A stretch of 64,000 nt of DNA, from contig NC_086250.1 of the NCBI RefSeq assembly GCF_021018805.1, forward strand, positions 66,599,322-66,663,321, given 5' to 3'. Positions 40,618 to 51,100 of the stretch are shown in pieces. The notes under the pieces are model-generated. The model searched no databases, was not told the DNA's origin, and saw nothing but the letters and a program-made list of their open reading frames with translations. A program made the translations under genes and the position numbers. Position 1 is the stretch's first letter, and each line of letters opens with the position of its first letter. This DNA comes from Prinia subflava (taxonomy: Eukaryota; Chordata; Aves; Passeriformes; Cisticolidae).

Positions 40618-42256
40618 AATTCCTAATGTAATGCTCATGAGCTTGCAAAAGCCAAAAACTCCTCTCCAGCTGCTACAGCATTTAACACACAGATGTCAGA
40701 ATATCAAAGATCAGACCACTCTAGGTTTATTACAATTATTTCTGACTTTCCTGTTTAATTTGCATATTTGAGACTCGGTATTGATTACTTTGCAAATTGT
40801 TTACACAGGAAAAATTACCCAAGGTGTGCATACCAGTGAACAGAGGTGCCTGGATGGGGGACACCCGTACCTTTACCAAAACAAATAAACCTGAGCAGAT
40901 GTAATCATTAAGAGATTTTTAAGAATGTCATATTTCCTGTGAAATATACCTTTGGGTTCCCCAAAATGCTGAATGCCTTCATGTAAAAGCCTCAAGGAGC
41001 AAACAGAAAATGCTGGGGTTATTTCAGTGTGTTAATGACTACAGCCTCACAAAGACAAGCTCACTCTTTTCCTTTGCACCAGATGCAGAATTGCTTCCAA
41101 ATCTGCCTGGAATCTAATAAATCATTCACATCACCTTTTCTTTTAATGGATGAATATTCACGGTGAAGGTTTGCAATTATAATTTGTAGGATGCTAAATT
41201 TCTGGCAAAATTTGCACAGAAATAACCAGTTCCTTTTTTAATTTTAATGATCACACATCTTGTTGAAGCTGCCTATAGGAATTCAGATGAGTACTGCCAA
41301 TTAATGAAACTCAAAGTATGCAGAGTGTATTGCCAATAAAGACACAGGTGAAAGCTTTGCTGGAAGAAGTCCATCTTGAGTTCCTCACTTATTTTTATCT
41401 TTCCCTTTGGATGTCCACAAAAACTGGTGCAAATGAAGTTTGGAAACAGGAGGAAATGAATTGCCATGTCTGGTTTTCCCACGTCACATTGGCACTCCTG
41501 GCTGTGGAAGCTCTCACTCATTTGGCAAAATAAAGCCTGAGCTGTTTTCTCCTCTAGGAATAAAGCACAAAGATGAACACCAGGACTGAATGAGCTTCAC
41601 ACCAGGCATGAAATTCTCTTTGGTATCACAGCTAATCTGTGTAGAGGGAGCAGCTGTTCAAAGAGCAATTCTGCCCATCTTGGCTCATTTGGGTACAAAT
41701 GATGGGAGCTGGGTGTCTCAGCCCTGTGCAGATGAGATCTCCAGTGGCTCTGCAGGTAACCTACAGCTCCCTAGAGGCCAGCTCTGCCTCAACCCTGCCA
41801 GAGTTAGTGGAGATGCACAACATTGACTCTGACCCTCTGATAGAACCACCCTGAGGAACTCACCTGTTCCCATATTGTTCCTATGCAGTCTTATTTAAGT
41901 GCAATTACATTTATTATACTGGAAACTATCTCATTAAAAATGTAAACAATGTTGTGGCAAAAAAAAAGCACATGTGCTTTTATTCCAGGCTGCTTTCTAA
42001 ATATCAGATCTCCTTTCAGAGCTGAAGTAACACAGAGATTGTCATGTCAGCAATTTTCTGAAGGCTAGCTACTAAGATTTTATTAACATTTTGACTCTGT
42101 AAAACATCCCAATAGTATTAAAACACCCATGAAACTTAAACACAAGTAGCAAGGGAGTTTTCCTCCATTTATCCAATATTGTACTTTCAGGTGTCTCAGG
42201 GGTGTTGCAGAGTCCAGATGGCTTGTACTCAAAGATGAGGTTCAAACACAAACCTG
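40618..42256. other. Intergenic sequence
   Basis: Single-copy, AT-leaning sequence between the CR1 copy and the tandem-repeat cluster. No exon, RNA gene or transposon was recognised. Confidence 0.5.
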
Positions 42257-42283
42257 CCCTTTTCTTTCCCCTTCTTTTCCTCA

Positions 42284-42491
42284 CCCTTCTTTCTCCTTTC
42301 TCCTTTCTCCTCCTTTCTCCTTTCTCCTTTCTCCTTTCTCCTTTCTCCTTTCTCCTTTCTCCTTTCTCCTTTCTCCTTTCTCCTTCTCCTTCTCCTTCCC
42401 CTTCCTCCTTCTCCTTCTCCTTCCTCCTTTCCCCTTCCTCTTTCCTCCTCCTCCTCCTCCTCCTCCTTCCTTCTCCTCCTTCCTTCCTTCC
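42284..42491. repeat. Pure polypyrimidine satellite tract, (TTTCTCC)n grading into CTCCTT and CTC units
   Basis: Every base on the plus strand from 42284 to 42491 is C or T: 208 bases without one purine. Its left part (about 42290-42382) is a heptamer array TTTCTCC, followed by CTTCTC/CCTTCC-type units and a (CTC)n stretch near 42446-42467. A further near-pure pyrimidine run precedes it from 42257, broken by a single A at 42283. Long homopurine-homopyrimidine tracts with mirror symmetry can form intramolecular triplexes (H-DNA) and stall replication; this is known for the class, not shown here. The minus-strand open frame through it encodes only Arg/Lys/Glu/Gly and is an artefact. Confidence 0.95.
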
Positions 42492-42545
42492 AAATCTCAA
42501 ATACTCTTAGTAGGATATAAGTGCCTGGACTGTAAGTGTGGGTTC

Positions 42546-42576
42546 TGTAAGTAAGTAAGTTACTTCTGTAAGTAAG
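42546..42576. repeat. Short GTAA tetranucleotide repeat
   Basis: GTAAGTAAGTAAGT followed by TTCTGTAAGTAAG: two small GTAA runs separated by a few bases. It is one of four simple repeats packed into about 560 bases. Confidence 0.7.
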
Positions 42577-42632
42577 GCTCTGACAGAGAATTAAACTGTT
42601 TTGTCTCCTAGTAAGAGAGTGAAAATTCAGCG

Positions 42633-42677
42633 CTTTCTTTTTTTCTTTTTCTTTTTCTTTTTCTTTTTTTTTTTTTC
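42633..42677. repeat. (TTTTTC)n pyrimidine tract
   Basis: Forty-five consecutive pyrimidines on the plus strand, organised as T5-7 separated by single C and ending in a T run of about 13. It is a second polypyrimidine element, about 140 bases after the first and with the same strand bias. Confidence 0.88.
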
Positions 42678-42796
42678 AAAAATCTGCTGTGTACTGAGCT
42701 CGTCTCCTCCTCTTTGAACCAGCTCTGCTCCTGTCACAGCCCTGCCTGACCCAGGCAGCACCCACAGCACAGCTCAGACAAACCAGGAGGGGAAGA

Positions 42797-42845
42797 AAGG
42801 CAAGGCAAGGCAAGGCAAGGCAAGGCAAGGCAAGGCAAGGCAAGG
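42797..42845. repeat. (AAGGC)n pentanucleotide microsatellite, nearly ten copies
   Basis: Ten AAGG(C) units in perfect register. Because the unit is 5 bases, the minus-strand frame repeats every five residues (PCLAL), which explains an otherwise odd short open frame; it is not a gene. The perfection of the array points to recent expansion and likely length polymorphism. Confidence 0.92.
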
Positions 42846-45800
42846 GGGCATCATGCAATTAACACTCAGCATCCAGTTGGCCTGGAAAGTGTTTTTTAAT
42901 GCCTGAAACGTTGAAAGTTGAAGGAAGATGACACACTGCCACAAAGGCAGCTTTCAGGAGCTCATGACTGTCTTTGTTATGGATTCACATGGAAACACTT
43001 TGTATTTTCAAGAGAACTTCCTTGCTGGAAGTGCCCAGGAAATAGAAACAAAATTGTTGTCCTTTAGCCAGTAGGTAGGACTGGGTTGGGTCAGGATTGC
43101 CTGTGACTGGTAAAAAGGGGCAACAGTGAGTGAAAGTCTGCCAGGGCAGAAATTAGCTGAGTGCAGACAAAGTACTAAAGAGGCTTTGTGACTCCTTATA
43201 TCCCTTTTCTTTTTTTCTTGACTGTTTAATACATTTCTGAAATTCTGCACTGACAGCACATTAAATTACTTTGCTGATAACTGTTTGTTCACTGGACAAA
43301 GGTATTGACTTAATATGTCCAAAGTCAAACACTGGGCTGTTTGGAGGAAAAAAAGATCCTACACATCTCCTCAGAGCTGTTGAAGGAAATGGAAATGTGC
43401 AACTATATTCCAGTAAGGATATTCCTGATGAGGTTCATTTCCCTACATACAATTAACAGAATTCTGATAAAAAATGAGTGCCTTTCTCCAGAAATCACAG
43501 CTCTTCAAGTTAATTCTGACTCAGCAGGGAGATTCTTTCCTTTATCAAGATGATCACCACTTCATGCAGTGTATGGGAGCTGCAATGCTGAATGTTCCCA
43601 GTTCCTAATGGCTATAAAATATGTATGTGCAATGGTTTGTGCCTTTTCACAGAATATTTATAGGGTGAGACTGTTAGCTAAGCCATTGACAGGTATTTTT
43701 CTGAGGTTATGAAATGGTGGAACCAAAATGCAGGCACCTAAACCCCCAATCCAACCTGCAATTGAAAAAAAAAATAGACACATAATTAATCTAAGTAAGT
43801 CTGGGCAGCACAGCTTGCAGCAAGAGGGAAAAGATACGTCATTTCCTCCATTTATTCAAAGAATGTTAAAAGGTGCTTTGTTCACAGGTGCCTTGTTCAC
43901 AGCTTGTACAAAACATATTGTGGATTCTAGGTGGTTCCCTCCCTTCTCCCCCAAAAAAAAAGACATAATGAGAATTATATCCAGCTGGAAACTGATGCTA
44001 AATAATTTCATATTTAAAAAAAGATAAGGCATAGAGTGGAAACAGGAAAGGCAAGTCATGGAACAACATGTATAGGGTTGTGTGGGTTATGTATTACCAG
44101 AAAACTTTAAATCATGGTCAGATATTATTCTGAAAGGACCGCTAGAGCTGAAACAGAATTTCCCACTCCATGAAGAAATTACTGTGTGGGATTTGGAGGT
44201 CTGTGCTATACAAGAGGTGAGCTAGTTAGAGGTGAATACCAACATCCACTTTAAAAATCAAGAATTTCTTTCTCTCTGACTATCTCTCTGAGCTCTGTGG
44301 AAAGGGGAAGTTTTTAAGCACCATTGAAGCCATAACAGAAGATCAAACAAGAGCCAAAGCAAACAGCAGCTGGCTCAACAAATATGAATTTCAGGTAATG
44401 GTCATACACAACAGGAACTGTGGATGCTAATACTTGCTCTTTAGTAACATGTTTGGTTCAAAATAACAAATAAAATGAAAGCATCATTCAAAAAAAGCCC
44501 ATTTGTGTGAGTAGTGCAAATAAGTGGTCCCCACCCCAGCAGTGCCTCAGTTCCTATGGCAGGCACAGAAGTGGTGCCTCTAAATGAACCGACCATGAAA
44601 AGGCACCTGGGAGACTGAAACTGCTGCTGATCCTGCTGACCACACTCCTTTGGTTTCTTGGTATTCCTCAATCTGTTCATTTGCACCCCTCTGCCATCTC
44701 TTCTCTGAGAAACAGACTGTAAAGTGTTTGGAGCAAAACCACCTTTCTATTGTTTCTTTTTTTTTTGTAGTGGGTCACACAAGGGCCTTCAGGTCTTGGC
44801 TTTGACACTTTGGGTCTATGGAAACAGTTGGAACAGATAATATTTTATCCTTTAATCACTGTGGCCTGCAGACCCCCTAGAAATAAACAGAACTCACACT
44901 GGTATCCAAGTCCTGATGTTTAGGGAAGAGATTCAGCATTTACAGAGACTCTGAGGATATTAATTCATAGCAGGTCAGAACCCAGAGAAGTTTGGTCTTG
45001 ATGAGATCATTGCTGGAATTGGTTTCTTCCCCATCTGCTTGTGTGAGATTTTGGATGCAGCTGTGCAGACACAACAGGAGCAGGACTGAGCCACATGGAT
45101 GTGGAGACTGATCCAGGCTCTCCTGTGAGAAGCATTAGCCCTCAGATAGCTGTAAGTAATAATCAGATTTTATGCTTATCACAAGAAAAAATCCCACAAT
45201 TGTCCTAATATCTCTATGAACAATTTATCCTATTATTTGCTTCTTTGTTTGCCAGTGCACTAACCTGAACACAGATGGCCAGGAAATACCTTTTTTCCAT
45301 CATGTGACCTTTGGGCCCTATTGTCAGCTTGCTTTCTGCACCATGGACCAAGCTCATTTGTGGAAAGATAGAGGAAAAACGAATAGAATAGCCAAAACTT
45401 TTGTATTAAATGTATTTACTTGGGCTGGGGGATGTACCTCAGAGTCTAAACTATCTTAAAACCAGCTATTTTCAAGGCAGAGAAATCACTGGCTGACCCA
45501 AAGTTTATTTAAATTATTAAAGAAAGTGTAAAAGACCTCACAGGAGAAACTAAGAATCATGCCATGGAGCCAAGGGGGTTTTCTGGAGGTAAGCTGAGGT
45601 CACTGCCCTGGGTCAGGATTCAGTCCTGAATCCATGAATCCTCCATCTGCCATGTCTGTCCTATCTCTGCCACAGGGACATTTTACTTTTGCAACTCAGA
45701 GACAAAGATAAATGGAGGTAACAAAGCTCTTCATTAGCTCCCCATTCTCTAATGAGGATTGTGGTTCACAAATTGTGATGGGGAAATGATGGAAGAGTCC

Positions 45801-47616
45801 TACAACCTCTGCACAGCAACCTCTCAGCACTGAAAATTATCTCACACTGGAAATGGCTAAGTGGCCAAGGTAGAAGGAAAAATTAGAGAAGGGATTTCAA
45901 ACTCAAACAATAAATAAATACAAATGTTTGCTAGTTATGTAGTTCCAGGACATTACATCAATATTAACCAAACTTCATGGCATTTTAAGTCAGTAAATAA
46001 ATTTTCCTTATCTCAAAACCCAAAAAAACCTGGTTGATAATGATGAGAGAGAGAGGAAGAAGTGCTAAAACACACAGTGCTTGGGCTGTCATTTAAAGCC
46101 AGTCTTGTCCATTTGAGTGGAACTAAACTATGTTATAACCATGCTATGAAACTGTGAAAACCTGTATAAGAGCCCAAACTGGGATATGTCAGTCAAAGAA
46201 ACAGAAATGTACAGATGATGCTCCAGAGGCTAATGAATTTTAAAAGGACAGCTCAGATATCCTCTTCTTAGAGAAAGGAAACCACTTTTTTTAAATACTT
46301 TTGGATAAGCTTTTCTTGATGAAAATAGATCTTAAAACTTTTTTTTATCAAATTCAAATATTATTACCAATAATGCTTTAATCAAAACCTTTTTTTACTA
46401 AAAGGTCCCTGTTTCGGAAAAAGGATGAACTAAAAATTGAGTAGTTCTAATTTTCAACCAGGACAAGGCAATACTTCATGCAAGGTTAAGCAGCCACACA
46501 GAGGCAAAGTGAGGAGACAGCTCAGGTTTGCCTGCTCTGTGTGCAGCTTCACCACTATATCACACTTCTTTCCATTTCCTATTTGCAGAAGCAGAACAAA
46601 ACAAATTTGCACAGAGCTGTCCAAATCAAAAAGCAATGATTACCTGCAATGAGCAAATAGAAAACAGTCATTTTTCTAAAGAAAGCTCTCTGACTCTCAT
46701 ATATGCTGCTGAACTGTTGGTGAATTGGTTTTTTTCAGAGTTTTTTTTCTTTCTGATAAATTTGACTCTCCTTTCTGTTATTGGCAAAACACATAAGAGA
46801 TATTTTTGTAAATTTATTAAGATAGCTCTCTGCAATTTTTTGAGACTAAATGATGCAGTGAAGTTGCACAGAAATAATATCTGGGAAAATACATCATATT
46901 TTTGTCACTTCTTCATTGAGATATTCACCTCTCTCTAGGCTCTTCATGCACATAATGGAGCTATCACACACTGTGAGGTTAAAAAATAGCTGCACAGAAA
47001 AAATGAACTTGACATTCTGTGAAGGTCACAGAGCAAGAGGGACTTCACACAAATTCACATAGCACTCAGAAAATATCTTATTCTACTGAATTCTGACAGA
47101 GGCGACATCCAAATCCCTTCATCTGAATGTTATGAAAACTGGGAGAAGGCTGGATGTAGACATAATCTCTACAAGTGACCTTTGCTGCCTCTCTCTGCCT
47201 TGGCTTCAGATATATGCAGCTCCAAATCTAGAAAATATTCAGAGATGAATTCAGAGCACATTGGAAATCTGCACCTACTTTTTAATGCTGGAGCCTGACT
47301 TGCTGCTACCAATGATCAGAGTGAAGGCAACTCTGTCAGAAAGAGCAGAGTATAAAAGGTTTGAGCATCTCTACTGTCAATTAGAAAAGCTTCTGTGGTC
47401 AAACCATCATTAAAAGAGGAAAGATGGGGGAAAAGCCAGGAATCTGTGCAGCATCTTGCATGTGAAAGATGGACTGGCCTGATTCTCAGCTGCTGCTGCA
47501 GGCAGCAAACAGCTCTGAATTTCAAAGCACAGAACTGATAAGCAAAAAAGAAAACAAAAATAAGCAAACAAAAAAAAAAAGCCCAAACAAATCATTGATT
47601 TCAGCCACAATACTGC
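42846..47616. other. Intergenic sequence
   Basis: Single-copy sequence with no recognised exon, RNA gene or transposon. The only local structure noted is a 15-bp tandem duplication at 43872-43901 (GGTGCTTTGTTCACA, then the same with one T-to-C change). Confidence 0.5.
43872..43901. repeat. 15-bp tandem duplication
   Basis: GGTGCTTTGTTCACA at 43872-43886 is followed directly by GGTGCCTTGTTCACA at 43887-43901; the copies differ at one base. It looks like a slippage duplication in otherwise single-copy DNA. Confidence 0.8.

Positions 47617-47667
<51 letters not shown>
47617..47667. repeat. (ATAG)n / GATA microsatellite, about 12.75 copies
   Basis: A perfect tetranucleotide array of 51 bases. 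On the minus strand it reads as repeated Ile-Tyr-Leu-Ser, giving spurious frames. Uninterrupted arrays of this length are usually polymorphic in vertebrate populations. Confidence 0.95.
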
Positions 47668-47959
47668 TCTCAATAGTATTTATTTGTTCTTTTATCAAAT
47701 CAGTAACTTCAATACTCACTGTCAATTGCAGTGTACTTGGGCTTTTTTCCATTTTTCTGTACTTTCCCATTTACTGTTCACAACTGCCTGTGGTGTCTAA
47801 TACACACTAAAGAAATATGTGAATTATTAAAGGCTGTCTTTTCAAGAGGGCTGAGGTGTTTATCAAGATTTTTTCATATATGTAACCAGGACTATATTTT
47901 CCCCAAAAGAATTTGGAATTGCTAGGCTTTCTAATCATACGACTGTTTGCCATAGCTGG

Positions 47960-48135
47960 CAATATAATATATATATTATATATTATATATATACACTCTC
48001 TATATATATTATCTAGAGTATATATATTATATATAATATTATACATTATATATTATACATTATACGTTATATACTATATATTATATATTGTATATTGTAT
48101 ATTATATATTATATATTGTATATTATATGTATTAT
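47960..48135. repeat. AT-rich alternating TA block with imperfect inverted symmetry
   Basis: About 175 bases built from TATATAT, ATTATATA and TTATACAT words with only scattered G and C. Around 47990-48025 the sequence TATACACTCTCTATAT is followed by ATTATCTAGAGTATATA, giving partial inverted symmetry. Such blocks can extrude cruciforms and are prone to length change. Open frames across it (Tyr/Ile strings on both strands) are artefacts. Confidence 0.88.
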
Positions 48136-51100
48136 TTCATTATTTATATTTGACATAGCTGACAGTATTTCTCAGCAGGGAATCTGCAAAAAGTCTAGAA
48201 GGGATTTGCAGCTCTTGTGCAAGGACCCCAAATTCAGGCTCTTTAACTTGTTTCACTCCCTGGATTTCAGCCATTCTGAAAAAGGCCCTAAATCCCCAAA
48301 TATAAATTTAATTTTTTTTATGGCTTGGGATCCCATCATATATATTCCTGATCTAAATTCATAGAACCTGTCATGATTGAAATTAAGGATATACCAAGGT
48401 ATTTACACAGTGAGAATGCTGAGGACTGATATTTCAAATTTCTCCTGCTTGAATATCCTATAGATGTTCACATTGTCTTACAGGGATGAACATGTAAGAA
48501 GCAGATCTCAAGACTATGATCTCAACATCAATGTCTTTAGATTTTCTTTCCAAAACAGCTGATTGATGACAGAGTATTTTAATTGGGATATTGTTCATTT
48601 GAGGGGGAAAAAAAGGGATTTGGTAATTTCTTGTTCTTCTTGTCAGTCCCATAAGCAGAGATGCCTTTTTTCCCCTTGAACAATGAGTTTTCTGATCAGC
48701 AGTGACACATTTTATCAGCTGCAGAGATGAAAATGATTTCCTAGACAATTAACTGAGATTGATCTGTTACAGACAGGCCAGGGATGCTTTCATTGTTCCT
48801 TACACTGATGGGTGAAGCTGGTTGGTTCATGTTAGAGTGCCTCTTTGCTGGCTGTAGCTTTGCCTCATTATCAACATTAGAAAAAGTTGTTTCTGAGTTA
48901 TGGAAACATTTCAGATTAAGTGAGAGAAGAAGATGGAAATACAGTTTCTCCATCCAGCTGACATATCCCTCCCAATTATTTTTGTCCCCCAGTGACCTCT
49001 GTCATCACCAGCATCTTCTTATCCTGTCTTCTGCTCCTTCTAGATACTGAGCTGCAGTGAAAGGTGCCCTGCCAACAACTACATGCCATAGCGAAAGATT
49101 GGTGCTGATTTAATCTGAGAACAAATTAATTTTAAAAAGACGGAACAGATGAAAACATAAATTATAACAGAAACCAGGATGCAACTTGTCGTATAGCACT
49201 GAACTGCTACAATGCAGGAATGAGGCCATATGCTTGTGAGAGTAACATTTTGTCCTTTATTTTAATTCTGGTTGGTTCAAGATGGTTAGAAAGCTTTTAC
49301 ATTCGAGTTGAAGGACTGAGTCTGACACTTGAAACATACTGATCACTTCACTGGTAAGAGTGATTTTGCTGGTTAAGTACATCAGTTTAGACTGAAAATC
49401 GATTAACAGTGGACAGATTCTGATAAGAGTCATCCAGGTGGGATAAATCCAGATTTACAGCCATATAAATGAGGAGGATATGACCCATCTGGCATGAATA
49501 AAAAAAAAAAATATAACCACAAGATCTTCCAGATGCTTTCAAATCTCTAGAAGGATCACTCCTTTTCTCTCATAAGAGTCCTGTACAGAGAAACCTGCAC
49601 TTTCAAAATTCTCATCATGAAGAAACTCACAAATCATTTGCAAGCTTGAAGCAAACTTTTCTGCTTGGACATGATCCAATCCCCAGTGCAGCAGCACTCT
49701 GACATTTACTAAGGGATTAGCAAACCCTCCAGCATCACATCCCAAACAGCCCAGCACTGCAACCTCTGGCCCCACACATACAGCTGCTGTTTGATATCAG
49801 TGTGATTTGCACAAATGCTGCAGCCGTGCTGGCCCCGGGTGAGCTGACATTTGTGTAATAGCTGTCAGAGGAGAAAGCTGCCCTGCAACTCAGACCTGGG
49901 GGAGGAGGGAATCTCAGCCAATGTAAAACCCCGATAGCAAGTCTAGAATTTCTTAGTTCAATCCCTTTTTGAGCTGGTTGTGGACTGAATCCTGCAGCTC
50001 ATAGCTGGGGATCAATTTGTCATGCTCCCCTGCATCCCAGCCCCCAGGAAGACATTTCAGCTTCTGCCCAGCACTTGCTTCTGATCTGACCCCACTCAGA
50101 GGTGGATGGTGACTGCATGGCTTTGCGAATTTTCCCAAGTTCCCAAATTGTTTAAAACAACCCAAACCAGGTGCTCCAAGGGAAGCACAGCCATGCACTG
50201 GTCTAGAGGAACTGACCAGTGGACTGGAGCATAAGCTGTGATGAGGACACTGGGGAGGATGTCACACACCTGACTGAAACTGGGAGAGGGGGTGAGGTTG
50301 GAGTATCCAGCTGTGAACAGATCCCCAAAGTAGTTTTCATCTCACAGGGCTAGAACAGCCCAGAGGTTGCTACCAGCAACCGAGCTGGATAACTCAGTGC
50401 TCTGGGAACAAAGAATTTGTCTTGCAGCTTGATGTTCACACAACCCTTCACCTGTGCTGGAGCACAACCAAAGAGCAGGAGTGAGAGGTATTAAAGAGCT
50501 GAAAGGCTTTTTAATCCTGAAAGTTGAATTCACAGTCCAGTTTCTCATTTGATAAATTCATAGCTGTCAGCTACAGGCACTTCGGGGCAGCTTTGCTGTG
50601 TAGGAGCACAGTGAGCTGCACACATAACTGTGATCCTGGAAGATACAAACACAAAGAATTGATTTCTCACTCCTTTGTTTGAAATGTGCCTGTCGGTAAA
50701 TGCTGATCATAAATTTCATTTTCCATGAGACCCATGTTCTCATCCTTTCTCTCTATCATGTAAAAGTATCCAAAATGCAACAAAGAGAAAAGTGGTCATC
50801 TGGTAAAGGTGGGATGTACACTGCATGATGATGGCACTGAGAAGTTCTTTTTACATTGGAGCACAAGCTAAAATTTGAGATTTTCAGTAAACTATGAAGG
50901 ACAGACAGACAGCCTGTATCTGGGGCAATCTTCCTACTCGTTCACTCCCTAGAGATTCACATCCTTAGCTGGTCTAATTCCACCCAGTCTGACTGACTCC
51001 TGCAGTGGGGTGAGTTAACAGCAGGTAAATATTCATCCCTACACAGGTAAAGGTGTTCAGACCACAGAGGAGCCAGTCCATCTACAGCCTGAAGAACTGG

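Noticed and set aside
42072..42500. 142-codon Arg/Lys/Glu-rich minus-strand frame
   Set aside because: It is the translation of the TTTCTCC/CTCCTT tandem repeat; the residue pattern follows the repeat unit.
42676..42858. Minus-strand frame with repeated PCLAL
   Set aside because: Direct product of the AAGGC pentanucleotide array, not a Cys/Leu-rich peptide gene.
47617..47667. Possible CRISPR-like or satellite array
   Set aside because: A plain tetranucleotide microsatellite with no spacers.
47410..48158. Ile/Tyr/Ser-rich frames on both strands
   Set aside because: They are produced by the ATAG array and the TA-rich block.
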